The translations under genes and the position numbers were made by a program. Positions 24,245 through 33,729 of a stretch of DNA of 64,000 nucleotides are shown here, one piece after another. This stretch comes from a bacterium. Its GTDB lineage: Bacteria > Verrucomicrobiota > Kiritimatiellia > CAIKKV01 > CAIYGI01. A model generated the notes under the pieces. That model was not told the DNA's origin. It did no database searches and saw nothing but the letters and a program-made list of their open reading frames with translations. Location: assembly GCA_025360745.1 (NCBI GenBank), contig JANYBP010000079.1:1-64000 (forward strand), in the 5' to 3' direction. Positions within the stretch are counted from its first letter, which is position 1. Each line of letters begins with the position of its first letter.

Positions 24245-27086
24245 CGGACGGGCACCGAAGGTTCTGGACCCGTTCGCGGGCGGCGGCGCGATCCCGCTCG
24301 AAGCCATGCGCCTCGGTTGCGAGGCGACGGCCGTGGACATCAATCCGGTGGCGTGGTTCATCCTCAAATGTACGTTGGAGTACCCGCAGAAACTGGCCGG
24401 GAAGACCCACCCCCTCCCGGACTTCATCCTCGAGAACGAGGAGTTCATGAACGCCTTCTACAAGGCGCACCCGCATTTGGTCGGCCGGACCAAGAAGACG
24501 AAGAAGCAGGCGGTTGATGAGGCCGGCATGTTCCCGATGATGGTGAAGGAAGACTCTGGCCGCGCTCCCAAAGCCGATCTCGCGTGGCACGTCCGGGCAT
24601 GGGGTCAGTGGGTGCTGGAACGTGCCCGCCGTGAGTTGGCCCAGTTCTATCCCACCTATGCCGACTTTGAACCTTTGAAGCTGACCGCCAAAGATATCGC
24701 CTCCGCGAAGCCTTATGAAAAGCGGCCCATGCAACTGGCGCCGCTCAAGGACAACGGGATGCCGGACATGGACGCACTCAACAAGGAGTTCAGCCAAGAA
24801 TACCTCGCTGACAAGAATAACCCCCGTTGGGTGGCCAAGCCGACCGTGGCCTATCTCTGGGCTCGAACAGTAACGTGCAAGAACTGCCGCGCGGAGATTC
24901 CGTTGCTCCGCACTACGTGGCTATCCAAAGAGCCCGGCCACAGAAGTCGTCTGGCAATTGTCCCTCGTCTCGATAGATCGGGTGTCGATTTCAAATTGGA
25001 GACGAACGTTCCCCAACAAGGGGGCAATAACGCTGCAAGGCGTGAACACGATAAGCGGATCGGCCAAGGGACAACTACACGTTCGGGAGCACGATGCCCA
25101 TGCTGCAACACGATAGCCACAACGGAAGACATTCAACAGTCAGGAATAGCAGGTCGGACTGGTGAACGAATGGTGGCCCTCGTCGTGGAGCGACAAGGCA
25201 CGAAAGGGTTTCGAGTTCCCCAGGTTGCGGACACAGAGGCTTACGTTCTTGCGACAAGATCATTGAAGGAGATTGTGGCTCGCGATTTCATTGGACCGCT
25301 AACTGAACCGATTGACTCGCGCCGGCCCTCTCCAAACTCTCGTGGCCTATCCGGCCTCACTCGGTACGGCATAACGACATTTGATCAAGTCTTTAACAGA
25401 AGACAACAATGCGCACTGTTTGTGCTATCAGCACTTGTGCGAGATCTTCCGAAGCACTTGGCACAAACACGAGTTGATAGCACCTTGCAAACAACAGTAG
25501 CCGACTACTTGGCTTTGAGCATTGATAAGATCGCTGATTACGACAGTTCGTTCTGCACTTGGCATATAAACAGACAAACCATTGGTCACACATTCGCTCG
25601 TTATGCACTACCGATGACGAGCGACTATGCAGAATGCAACCCGATCGGTGCCGTCACTGGCGGATTCGCGAGTGCAGTGACGTGGGTGGCTATGGTCATC
25701 GATCATCTGATGCACGTTTCCGCGGCAAGTGCCAAAGTCTGTTTTGGGTCAGCTTCGGATCAGAGGCAGGAGAAATACGATATCGTCCTCGGTGACCCTC
25801 CATATTATGACTCGATTCCCTACGCTGACATTAGCGACTTCTTCTACATCTGGCTTCGTCGATCGATTGGTGGACGGTTTCGTGACGCATTCTCCACCAC
25901 AGTAGTTGATCGATCACGGGAAATCATTCAGCACGCGGGGCGAATGGATGGCGACAATACCCTCGCGAAGCAAGTGTACGAAAACGGCATGGCTGAATCA
26001 TTCGTGCGATGCGCTCAGCAACTAGCAGATGATGGTCGCATGGTGATCGTCTTCGCTCATAAACAGCCTGATGCATGGGAGACCCTGGCTGCATCAATCA
26101 TCCGTGCAGGCTTTACTGTTGATGCCAGCTGGCCGATCCAAACGGAAATGCCCAACAAAACGGCTGGCGGTGCTCGTTTGGCCTCTTCCATCTGGCTCGT
26201 CTGCAAGAAGCGCCCAGCAACAGCACGGCCTGGATGGGACAACCAGGTCCTCGATGACATGCGTACAAACATCCGGGCGATGCTGCGGGAGTTCTGGGAC
26301 GCGGGCATTCGGGGCCCGGACTTCGTATGGGCCGCCACCGGCCCGGCGATGGAGGCATACAGCAAGCATCCGGTGGTGAAGAAGGCGAACGAGCCCGGTC
26401 CGATGACGGTCAGCGAGTTCCTGACCCATGTCCGCCGGATCGTGGTGGATTTCGTGGTCGGCCGCGTCCTCTCCGGCGACAAAGAAGGCGACGCCGATAT
26501 TGCCGCCGCCGACCGGCTGGACGAGCCGACAGCCTACTACCTCCTCCATCGGCATGATTTCGGCATGGACGAGGCCCCGGCGGGCGCGTGCATCCTGTAC
26601 GCCATCTCGTGCGGCATTTCGGACCGGGAACTGGCCCAGACGTGGGACTTGATCGGCTTCACGAAGGGCAAGGGCAAAGACGACGAGGATGAGGAGGCCG
26701 ACGCCGACGCAGAGGCGGACGCCGAGACAGAGGAAGATTCCGGCAGCAAGGTGAAGCTCAAGACTTGGGCGCAGCGCAAGGGCAAGTCGCTCGGATACGA
26801 AGCGCCGGGTGGTAAGGCAATTCCGCTGATTGACCGGGTGCATTGTCTGATGCACCTCTGGAAGGCGGGCGATTTGTCGAAGGTGGATGGGTATCTGGAC
26901 GGCAACGGGTTACGGCGGCATGAGCTGTTCAAGCGGCTTCTACAGTCGCTTATCGAACTCTCCCCGCACGGGAGCGAGGAACGGTCGCTCATGGAGTCCA
27001 TCAGCAATCACGTTGGGGCGCGGGGGGCTATGAAAGACGATCAGAGACTGATAGATTTTGCGGAGAACACGGAGGAATCATCATGA
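23865..27086 (+). CDS. DUF1156-family DNA methyltransferase
   Basis: A 1073-residue amino-methyltransferase, the modification component of the system. The N-terminal DUF1156 region holds HGHISTLHIWPARRPLAACR. Motif I is VLDPFAGGGAIPLEAM (about 132-147), a zinc-finger-like pair CKNC (about 338) and CPCC (about 411) follows, motif IV is VLGDPPYYDSIPYAD (about 643), and a Glu/Asp-rich linker lies near 945-965. DPPY motifs methylate adenine N6 or cytosine N4. The middle third (nt about 24860-26250) has lower GC and different codon use from the ends, as expected if the recognition region was exchanged. It is coupled by ATGA at both ends. Confidence 0.85.
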   Translation: MTDHPRLIEHAFPLKQASLDSVHEKNVRHGHISTLHIWPARRPLAACRAALIATLLPDPGTPEGRKALCEKIGGRVVKKVERKKMPDGSIVEREKEETEGGILHWGRETKNKADLDWFRAEIKKAYGGRAPKVLDPFAGGGAIPLEAMRLGCEATAVDINPVAWFILKCTLEYPQKLAGKTHPLPDFILENEEFMNAFYKAHPHLVGRTKKTKKQAVDEAGMFPMMVKEDSGRAPKADLAWHVRAWGQWVLERARRELAQFYPTYADFEPLKLTAKDIASAKPYEKRPMQLAPLKDNGMPDMDALNKEFSQEYLADKNNPRWVAKPTVAYLWARTVTCKNCRAEIPLLRTTWLSKEPGHRSRLAIVPRLDRSGVDFKLETNVPQQGGNNAARREHDKRIGQGTTTRSGARCPCCNTIATTEDIQQSGIAGRTGERMVALVVERQGTKGFRVPQVADTEAYVLATRSLKEIVARDFIGPLTEPIDSRRPSPNSRGLSGLTRYGITTFDQVFNRRQQCALFVLSALVRDLPKHLAQTRVDSTLQTTVADYLALSIDKIADYDSSFCTWHINRQTIGHTFARYALPMTSDYAECNPIGAVTGGFASAVTWVAMVIDHLMHVSAASAKVCFGSASDQRQEKYDIVLGDPPYYDSIPYADISDFFYIWLRRSIGGRFRDAFSTTVVDRSREIIQHAGRMDGDNTLAKQVYENGMAESFVRCAQQLADDGRMVIVFAHKQPDAWETLAASIIRAGFTVDASWPIQTEMPNKTAGGARLASSIWLVCKKRPATARPGWDNQVLDDMRTNIRAMLREFWDAGIRGPDFVWAATGPAMEAYSKHPVVKKANEPGPMTVSEFLTHVRRIVVDFVVGRVLSGDKEGDADIAAADRLDEPTAYYLLHRHDFGMDEAPAGACILYAISCGISDRELAQTWDLIGFTKGKGKDDEDEEADADAEADAETEEDSGSKVKLKTWAQRKGKSLGYEAPGGKAIPLIDRVHCLMHLWKAGDLSKVDGYLDGNGLRRHELFKRLLQSLIELSPHGSEERSLMESISNHVGARGAMKDDQRLIDFAENTEESS

Positions 27087-28345
27087 TTACGCGAATCGAA
27101 GCTAACGGCTTTCGGTGCCTGAGGCATGTGCGCCAAGAGGTGGGGCCTTTCCATGTGTTGGTCGGACCGAACGCTAGCGGCAAGAGTAGTTTCATGGACG
27201 CGCTGGGCTTCCTCAGCCGTCTTATGCGGCATGGCGTTGGGAACGCGATCCTGGCCCCGGAAACCATCTACGACCTTGTGTGGGGGCGCCAAGGCCGGGG
27301 GTTCGAACTTGCCGTGGAAGCGTGTGTTCCGGAATCTGTGCGAAAACCCAACCACTTATTTCACGGCGACAGGACGGCTGACGTTCGTTACGAGGTGGCG
27401 GTGGGTGTGGACACGGCCGGCAAGGCTCGCGTGCTCAAGGAACAGTTGCTGCTACGCCCTGAACACGCCCCGCAGAACACTCCGTCGCGGGCGTCCGAGT
27501 CATGCGGCACGCTCTTCGTCGATCCCGATGGAACGGAATGGCACTCATTGGTGCATTTCGATGAGAGCGCCCTAGAGTACGTGCGCATGGACCCCGAGGA
27601 ATACGACCCGTCCAGACCGGACGAGGAGCACTACACGGTCTTTCACAGGCCATCGAAGGACCGGTCTCTGTTCGCCGGCTTATCGCCAACGGAATTCCCT
27701 ACGGCCATCTGGCTGGAGTCTCTATTGGGCGAGAGGGTGGTGCAAGTAAATATCAACCCGAAAGTATTACGCGCCCCGGCAAGACCAGGATTGGGCGACG
27801 TGTTGCTGGGAGATGGGGCGAATTTTCCCTGGCTCGTTCAGGAACTGGAGACACGTGACCCGGAACGCTACGCGGACTGGATACGGCATGTGGCGACGGC
27901 GCTGCCCGACATCGAGCGGGTTCGAGTCGTCAGCAGGCCGGAAGACCTCCATCGCTACCTCATGGTCAAGTACGCCAATGGACTTGAGGTTCCGTCGTGG
28001 TCGATCTCCGAGGGGACGCTTTGCCTGCTCGCGCTGACATTTCTGGCGTACTGGCGCTACGAGTACGGGACCGTCTACATGATCGAGGAGCCGGAGTCGC
28101 ACATTCACCCTCTCAACATCGAGCCGGTCATCCAGTCCCTGCGCAGCGTGTACGATGGGCAAGTCATGCTCGCCACGCACTCCCCATCGGTTCTGACGAT
28201 GTCGGACGAGGCGACGATTCTGGTCTTCTCGCGCGATAAGGATGCCGGTGTTTCCATCGTGCCTGGCGACCAGCATCCCCGGCTGCGGCAATGGCGACGA
28301 GAAGTAAGCCTCGGTGATCTTTTCGCCAGCGGGGTGCTTGGATGA
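27083..28345 (+). CDS. AAA_21-type ATPase, second pair
   Basis: A 420-residue ABC-type ATPase. Walker A is GPNASGKSS (Lys34), Walker B VYMIEEPESHIHP (about 332), and LATHSPSVLTM is the switch/H-loop. It is unlike the first ATPase outside these motifs. It overlaps the methyltransferase and the next small gene by 4 bp each, so it is tightly built into the operon. Similar ATPase plus small-protein pairs occur in methylation-associated defence loci (MAD3/MAD4 is a possible parallel, from memory). A role in triggering the effector is inferred. Confidence 0.78.
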   Translation: MITRIEANGFRCLRHVRQEVGPFHVLVGPNASGKSSFMDALGFLSRLMRHGVGNAILAPETIYDLVWGRQGRGFELAVEACVPESVRKPNHLFHGDRTADVRYEVAVGVDTAGKARVLKEQLLLRPEHAPQNTPSRASESCGTLFVDPDGTEWHSLVHFDESALEYVRMDPEEYDPSRPDEEHYTVFHRPSKDRSLFAGLSPTEFPTAIWLESLLGERVVQVNINPKVLRAPARPGLGDVLLGDGANFPWLVQELETRDPERYADWIRHVATALPDIERVRVVSRPEDLHRYLMVKYANGLEVPSWSISEGTLCLLALTFLAYWRYEYGTVYMIEEPESHIHPLNIEPVIQSLRSVYDGQVMLATHSPSVLTMSDEATILVFSRDKDAGVSIVPGDQHPRLRQWRREVSLGDLFASGVLG

Positions 28346-28971
28346 ACAACCAAGCGCTCGATCTCGTTGCATTGGTGCCTGGAAGGGACGAACAGGCGGC
28401 GTTGGAGGGTATTCTGTCGCGCCACCGAGCGCTGGGAATCGGACAAGTGAGTTATGCGATCGACAGGCACACCGGGCGGGATCCGGGTTGTCGTCTGCGC
28501 GCGGTCGATCACCTGAAGTCCGCCATTGGGCTCTACCGCCACGCGATTGTCTTGTTCGACCATGAAGGGTCTGGCGGAGAAACAACCCCTGCGTGCGATC
28601 TCGAACGGCAAGTCGAAGAAGCGCTGGCGCGATCAGGCTGGCAGGATCGTGCCGCCTGTATCGTCATCGAACCCGAGCTTGAGATCTGGGTCTGGAGCGA
28701 CTCTCCTCACGTCGATTTGGAATTGGGATGGGCCGGGCGCCATCCGACGCTCCGCGAGTGGCTGATTTCGGAGAACTTTCTTACGGCCAATACTGCAAAG
28801 CCGGCCGATCCCAAGGCGGCCATGGAACGCGCTATGAGACAGGCGCGGAAGCCGATCTCACCCCATGTCTTCGCGCGCTTGGCGGAGACGGTCGGTTTGA
28901 ACCGCTGCGGAGACCGCGCGTTCCTGAAACTCAAGACGGTGTTGCGGGGATGGTTCGATGCAACGAAGTAG
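28342..28971 (+). CDS. DUF4276/MAD4-like TOPRIM-type protein, second pair
   Basis: A 209-residue protein. LVALVPGRDEQAALEGILSR, AIVLFDHEGSG (about 68-78) and CIVIEPELEIWVWSD (about 109-123) follow the same acidic pattern and order as the DUF4276 protein at 23200, with little other similarity. It is therefore probably a distant version of the same effector. Its partner is the ATPase it overlaps. Catalytic competence is uncertain, because the first acidic residue is shifted relative to classical TOPRIM (E...DxD). Confidence 0.6.
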   Translation: MNNQALDLVALVPGRDEQAALEGILSRHRALGIGQVSYAIDRHTGRDPGCRLRAVDHLKSAIGLYRHAIVLFDHEGSGGETTPACDLERQVEEALARSGWQDRAACIVIEPELEIWVWSDSPHVDLELGWAGRHPTLREWLISENFLTANTAKPADPKAAMERAMRQARKPISPHVFARLAETVGLNRCGDRAFLKLKTVLRGWFDATK

Positions 28972-28987
28972 GGATGGCGGAGTGAAT

Positions 28988-30205
28988 ATGCAGATGCCAG
29001 AGCCCGTGCAGGACAACTACACCGGTTTGGTGTCGGACATCTCCACTTTGTTGGAACAAGCCCGGCGCACGGCGGTGCGGGCGGTTAACAGTATCCTGAC
29101 GGCAACGTACTGGAAGGTTGGCCGCCGCATTGTGGAGTTCGAACAGGGGGGGAAAGAAACGTCGGAGTATGGAGAAAAACTCTTGGAACGCCTTTCCGCG
29201 GATCTGACAGCACGACTTGGGAGGGGGTTCTCCCGCACGAATGTATCCCAAATGAGGGCCTTCTATGCCGGGTGGGAGATTGTTCAGACACCGTCTGAAC
29301 TATTCGAGGCTCGGGCGAAATGCCGGATGCTGTCTGGCGAATCCTCAGCGGCAATAGTCCAGACGGTGTCTGGAAAATCCGAGATGTTGCAGGCACTGTC
29401 TGCCACATCGTGTTTAGGCGTATTTCCCCTCTCCTGGTCACATTACGTTCGCCTGATGTCGGTGGAGCAACCGCACGCCCGCGCGTTTTACGAATCCGAA
29501 GCGATCCGCGGCGGCTGGTCGGTCCGGCAACTGGACCGGCAGATCGGCACGCAGTTCTTTGAGCGCACAGCGCTTTCCACCCGTCAGGCAGTCCTCCTGT
29601 CACGCGGGCGGCAGGCCAAACCCGAGGATGCCGTCACACTGGAGGAGCAGATTCGGGATCCGTACCTCTTGGAATTCCTCAATCTAAAAGACGAATACAG
29701 CGAGACCGAACTGGAAGATGCCATCATCCGGCATTTAGAGTGGTTCCTTCTGGAACTGGGGGCGGGGTTCACGTTTGTCGCCCGTCAGAAGCGCATCCGG
29801 ATTGGCGACGAGTGGTATCGCATGGACCTGCTCCTGTACCACCGCCGGCTGAAGAGCCTGGTTGTGATTGATCTGAAACTCGGCAAGTTCACCCATGCCG
29901 ACGCCGGCCAGATGAACCTCTACCTGAACTACGCCCGCGAGCACTTGGTGGAGCCTGGCGAAAACGAGCCGGTCGGTCTGATCCTGTGCAGCGCCAAGGA
30001 TAACGCGGTTGTCCACTACGCCATGGGCGGGATTAAGGCCGGAGTCTTCGCCTCACGCTACATGACCACCCTGCCGGATGAGGAGACTCTGCGGAAGGAG
30101 ATTCTGAGCACCCAGCGTGCGCTGGCCGGAAGAGGTTTGCCACAGACGAATCTCTCTGTGAACTCTGTGCCCTCTGTGGCTACGAAAGGAAATGACAATG
30201 GCTAA
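28988..30205 (+). CDS. DUF1016 (YhcG-type) PDDEXK nuclease-domain protein
   Basis: A 405-residue protein. The N-terminal DUF1016 helical domain has TYWKVGRRIVEFEQ, GFSRTNVSQMRAFY and PLSWSHYVRLMSVE. The C-terminal nuclease core has DLLLYHRRLKSLVVIDLKLG, with the D...(x)DxK pattern of PDDEXK enzymes, and GQMNLYLNYA after it. Members occur with type I restriction systems and may be accessory nucleases. I prefer ATG 28988 (GGCGGAG site) to ATG 28958, which overlaps the previous gene. Two small perfect palindromes lie inside the gene, and its last 20 or so codons derive from a CTCTGTG-type repeat. Confidence 0.8.
   Translation: MQMPEPVQDNYTGLVSDISTLLEQARRTAVRAVNSILTATYWKVGRRIVEFEQGGKETSEYGEKLLERLSADLTARLGRGFSRTNVSQMRAFYAGWEIVQTPSELFEARAKCRMLSGESSAAIVQTVSGKSEMLQALSATSCLGVFPLSWSHYVRLMSVEQPHARAFYESEAIRGGWSVRQLDRQIGTQFFERTALSTRQAVLLSRGRQAKPEDAVTLEEQIRDPYLLEFLNLKDEYSETELEDAIIRHLEWFLLELGAGFTFVARQKRIRIGDEWYRMDLLLYHRRLKSLVVIDLKLGKFTHADAGQMNLYLNYAREHLVEPGENEPVGLILCSAKDNAVVHYAMGGIKAGVFASRYMTTLPDEETLRKEILSTQRALAGRGLPQTNLSVNSVPSVATKGNDNG
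29283..29374. repeat. Two perfect 17-bp palindromes inside the DUF1016 gene
   Basis: TTCAGAC-ACC-GTCTGAA at 29283-29299 and TCCAGAC-GGT-GTCTGGA at 29358-29374. Both encode Val-Gln-Thr-(Pro/Val)-Ser. Their 3-nt loops, ACC and GGT, are complementary. Confidence 0.65.
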
Positions 30206-33200
30206 ACTACCCTGGAAGCCCTGGCATGAAGTGGTGAAACTCCGGGACGATCTTCGTTCCGGCGAGTTGCCGATGCACATGTTCGCCGCCGACCTCTATG
30301 AGGTCATGATGCAGCGTGGCAAGCGCCCAATCTACGAGAAGCCGGAGCACTTCTTCGCCCTGACCTTCCCCACCTACAACCTGCGCCACCTGGTGCGGGA
30401 CGTGGTGTTGCGGCTGGCGGGTAAGAACGACAAGGCCGTCCGCCAACTTGAGCTGACCTACGGCGGCGGCAAGACGCACACGCTGATCACGCTGCGGCAT
30501 CTTGTCAACGACCCGAAGAACCTGCCAGACCTGCCCGCCGTGGCCGAGTTCATGGAGGCAATCGGCCAGCAGCCGCCCCAGTGCCGCATCGCCGGTCTGT
30601 GCTTCGACAAGCTCGATGTCGAGAAGGGCATGGACGTCCGGTCGCCGGACGGCAAGACCCGGACGCTCAAGCAGCCGTGGAGCGTGTTGGCCTACCAGGT
30701 GGCGGGCGATGCGGGGCTGAAGGCGCTGCACGCCTCGAACAAGGCCGAGGAGCGCGAGACCGCGCCAGCAGAAAACGTCCTGATAGAGCTTCTCGAACTG
30801 CCCGGCAAGGATGGTCTCGGCACGCTTATCCTGATCGACGAGGTGCTGATGTATGCCCGCGAGAAGGTGGCGCAGGACCGGGAGTGGCGCAGCAAGCTGG
30901 TGAACTTCTTCCAGTACCTGACCCAGGCGGCCACCAAGGTGGACCGGTGCTGTCTGGTGGCGTCGCTCCTGGCAACCGACCCGCGCAAGAGCGACACGCT
31001 TGGACGGGAGATTCAAGCCGAACTGTACGACATCTTCCAGCGTCAGCGAGAAGAGGCCGTCGAACCGGTCGTGAAGGAGGACGTGGCCGAGGTGTTGCGC
31101 CGCCGGTTCTTCACGCCCGAGTCGCTCAAGGATCGCGAGGGCTTCCGCCAGCATGTCCTGGCCGCGATCAAGGGGATTGCCGCCGTGGACGAGCAGACGG
31201 CCAAACAGGGCGCGGAGGCCGAGGAGCGCTTCCTCAAGAGCTTCCCGTTCCATCCCGACCTGACGGAGGTGCTCTACTCGAAGTGGACGCAACTGACCCG
31301 TTTCCAGCGCACGCGCGGAGTGCTCAGAACCTTCGCGTTGGCGTTGCGCGAGGCGGAGAAATGGGACGCCAGCCCGTTGGTGGGTCCGGCGGTGTTCCTG
31401 ACCGCGCCCGACAAGGACGGTCTCTCCGAAGCCCTGCGCGAAATGGTGGCCGTCGCCGACACCGAGGAATGGGAAGGCAAGAAGCAGGCGTGGACCGGCA
31501 TCCTGGACAACGAGTTCAGTCAGGCCCGGCGGATTCAGTCGGAGTCGGTTGGACTTAGGAGCCGCGAAGTGGAACAGGCCGTCGTGGCGACATTTTTGCA
31601 CTCGCAGCCGGTCGGCCAGAATGCCCGTACGCGGGATCTGTCCGTGCTTCTGGGATCCGTGCGTCCCGACAAGATCGAATTGGAGAAGGGATTGGCCCGC
31701 TGGTCACAGTCGAGTTACTGGCTGGACGATCTCTATACGGCCGTCTCGGAAGGTCAGCTTCCGGGCACATGGCGGTTGGGCAACCGGCCGAACCTCACCC
31801 AAATGCACGCGGTGGCGGCGAAGAACATCCCGGACGACACCGTTCGCGCCCGTTTGCTCGACGACATCGGCAAAGCCAAGACTCTCACCGCCAATGCCTC
31901 GGCTGCGGGCGTCCGCGTTCATACGCTTCCGACCCGGCCAAAGGATATCGAAGACGATGGCGCTTTTCACTACGCCGTGCTCGGGCCGAATGCGGCATCG
32001 GAGTCCGGCAAGCCCAGCGCAGAGGCCAAGCGGTTTCTCGACGAGACCACCGGATCGGATCGGCCGCGCGTCTACCGGAACGCCGTGTTGTTGGTGACCC
32101 CTTCAAAGGATGGGATGGAACTAGCCATGGCCCGTGTGCGCGACTACCTGGCATGGGAGGTCGTGCGCGAAGACGTGAAGAAGCAACAGAAGGACGGGAA
32201 CGTGGACCCGGCCCGCGCCCAGACGATGCAGATCAATATCGACAAGGCGAAGGGGCGCATCCCGGAAGCCATCAAGCAGGCGTACTCCATCGTGGTCACC
32301 GTCTCCGAAAAGGACGACGCTCAGGCATTCAAGATCACGGTGACGGAAGAGCCGCATTTCAACACGATCAAGGCCGATAAGCGGTCGCGCGTCCAGGACA
32401 CGGCCATCACCGCCGAGGCCCTGCTCCCAGACGGTCCTTACAATCTCTGGCGGGATGGTGAGACCGCCCGGCGGGTCAAGGACCTGGCGGGGGCGTTTGC
32501 CCAGCTTCCGCATCTGCCGAAGATGCTGAAGGCCAGCGCCATCCTGGACACGCTGGTTGAAGGCTGCGAACAGGGCACGTTTGTGCTGCGGCTGACACGA
32601 CCGGACGGAACGTCCCGGTCGTGGTGGATGTCGAGACCCGACGAGAACGCGCTCAACGACCCGGCAATGGAACTTGTCCTGCCAGAAGCGGCCGTTCTCA
32701 CGGATGTCGCATCGGCCCTGCTCGCGCCCAAGAAGCTGCCGGGGCTGTGGACTGCTGACTTGCCCGCCGAAGCCTCGGCGCAGGCGGGCGAGATTGCCGT
32801 GCAGGCGGTGTTCGACTACTTCGGCGGCAAGACGGTCGTCCAGGTGGAGCGTGGCGGCTACCAGGAGCCCATGCAGATTCCGAAAGCTGAGCAGACTGTC
32901 GTGGAGATGGCTATCGCCGCCGCTGTGGCGGAGGGGTCTATCTGGTTACTCTCCGGGCCCGCCAGTATCCTTGGCGAGCCTATCCCGGCTGGTGTCTTAA
33001 GCGCCAACGGCAAACTCTGCGTGCCGCCCGCAGCTATTGCCGCCGCCGAGATTCTGCCCGAGAACCTGAAGGATGCGTGGAAAGGCGCGGTCGCTTCTGG
33101 CCTTTCTGTCGCCACCGCGTTATCCGTCAAGGCGGGCAAGACGCTGCCTTGGAAGACGGTGCGCGACGCGATCGGCGGCGCGCTTCAGGCGAGGTTCCTG

Positions 33201-33551
33201 GAACTGGATGCCGGATCGCAGGCGTGGCCGTGCGATTTCCCGTCCGCCCAGTTTGTGAAGGTCAAGGTCGCCACCGCCGGCGGCAAAGGCGGCGCTGGCG
33301 GGACCGGAGGAACCGGGGGCGGCGCAACGCCCAAGATGCTCGTCGCCGTCGCCGATCTCGAACCGTCGCAGGTTCAAGACCTGGGCGACATTGTGCCCAA
33401 GTTGCTGGATGTCAAGAACAAGTCCAACGTGCCCATCCGCTTCCAGGTCAGGATTGAGCTGGGCGACGGAAAGACGATGCCATCGGCGGAGGCCGCTCAG
33501 AAAGCCAACGCGCTTCTGAAGAGCGTCAAGGGAGGACTGCAACTGCAATGA
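30198..33551 (+). CDS. DUF499 ATPase of the defence operon
   Basis: A 1117-residue P-loop ATPase. LTYGGGKTHTLITLRHL (about 90) is the Walker A and GTLILIDEVLMYAREK (about 213) the Walker B. The central part is AAA-like; the C-terminal half carries the variable DUF499 region, then a glycine-rich linker (GGKGGAGGTGGTGGG) and a small beta domain (MLVAVADLEPSQVQD). Large DUF499 proteins accompany DUF1156 methyltransferases and helicases in predicted defence clusters and are the A of Hma. The AAAGGA site spaces well to ATG 30198; ATG 30192 is too close to it. It is the last clear gene of the operon. Confidence 0.85.
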   Translation: MAKLPWKPWHEVVKLRDDLRSGELPMHMFAADLYEVMMQRGKRPIYEKPEHFFALTFPTYNLRHLVRDVVLRLAGKNDKAVRQLELTYGGGKTHTLITLRHLVNDPKNLPDLPAVAEFMEAIGQQPPQCRIAGLCFDKLDVEKGMDVRSPDGKTRTLKQPWSVLAYQVAGDAGLKALHASNKAEERETAPAENVLIELLELPGKDGLGTLILIDEVLMYAREKVAQDREWRSKLVNFFQYLTQAATKVDRCCLVASLLATDPRKSDTLGREIQAELYDIFQRQREEAVEPVVKEDVAEVLRRRFFTPESLKDREGFRQHVLAAIKGIAAVDEQTAKQGAEAEERFLKSFPFHPDLTEVLYSKWTQLTRFQRTRGVLRTFALALREAEKWDASPLVGPAVFLTAPDKDGLSEALREMVAVADTEEWEGKKQAWTGILDNEFSQARRIQSESVGLRSREVEQAVVATFLHSQPVGQNARTRDLSVLLGSVRPDKIELEKGLARWSQSSYWLDDLYTAVSEGQLPGTWRLGNRPNLTQMHAVAAKNIPDDTVRARLLDDIGKAKTLTANASAAGVRVHTLPTRPKDIEDDGAFHYAVLGPNAASESGKPSAEAKRFLDETTGSDRPRVYRNAVLLVTPSKDGMELAMARVRDYLAWEVVREDVKKQQKDGNVDPARAQTMQINIDKAKGRIPEAIKQAYSIVVTVSEKDDAQAFKITVTEEPHFNTIKADKRSRVQDTAITAEALLPDGPYNLWRDGETARRVKDLAGAFAQLPHLPKMLKASAILDTLVEGCEQGTFVLRLTRPDGTSRSWWMSRPDENALNDPAMELVLPEAAVLTDVASALLAPKKLPGLWTADLPAEASAQAGEIAVQAVFDYFGGKTVVQVERGGYQEPMQIPKAEQTVVEMAIAAAVAEGSIWLLSGPASILGEPIPAGVLSANGKLCVPPAAIAAAEILPENLKDAWKGAVASGLSVATALSVKAGKTLPWKTVRDAIGGALQARFLELDAGSQAWPCDFPSAQFVKVKVATAGGKGGAGGTGGTGGGATPKMLVAVADLEPSQVQDLGDIVPKLLDVKNKSNVPIRFQVRIELGDGKTMPSAEAAQKANALLKSVKGGLQLQ

Positions 33552-33729
33552 GTACCGAGAAGACAGGAGAGCCGCCCAAAGGCCCCTTGTCGCTGGCGAC
33601 GCGGCGGCCGCAGGCAGGCAGCTACGGAAAAGGCGCGGCGCGGATGGCCCTCGAAGCCGCCGCGGTGACGCGGTGGCGTGGATGGCGCGGAAGCAGTTTC
33701 CTGTCAGGCTCGCCTCCATCCTCCGGCAG

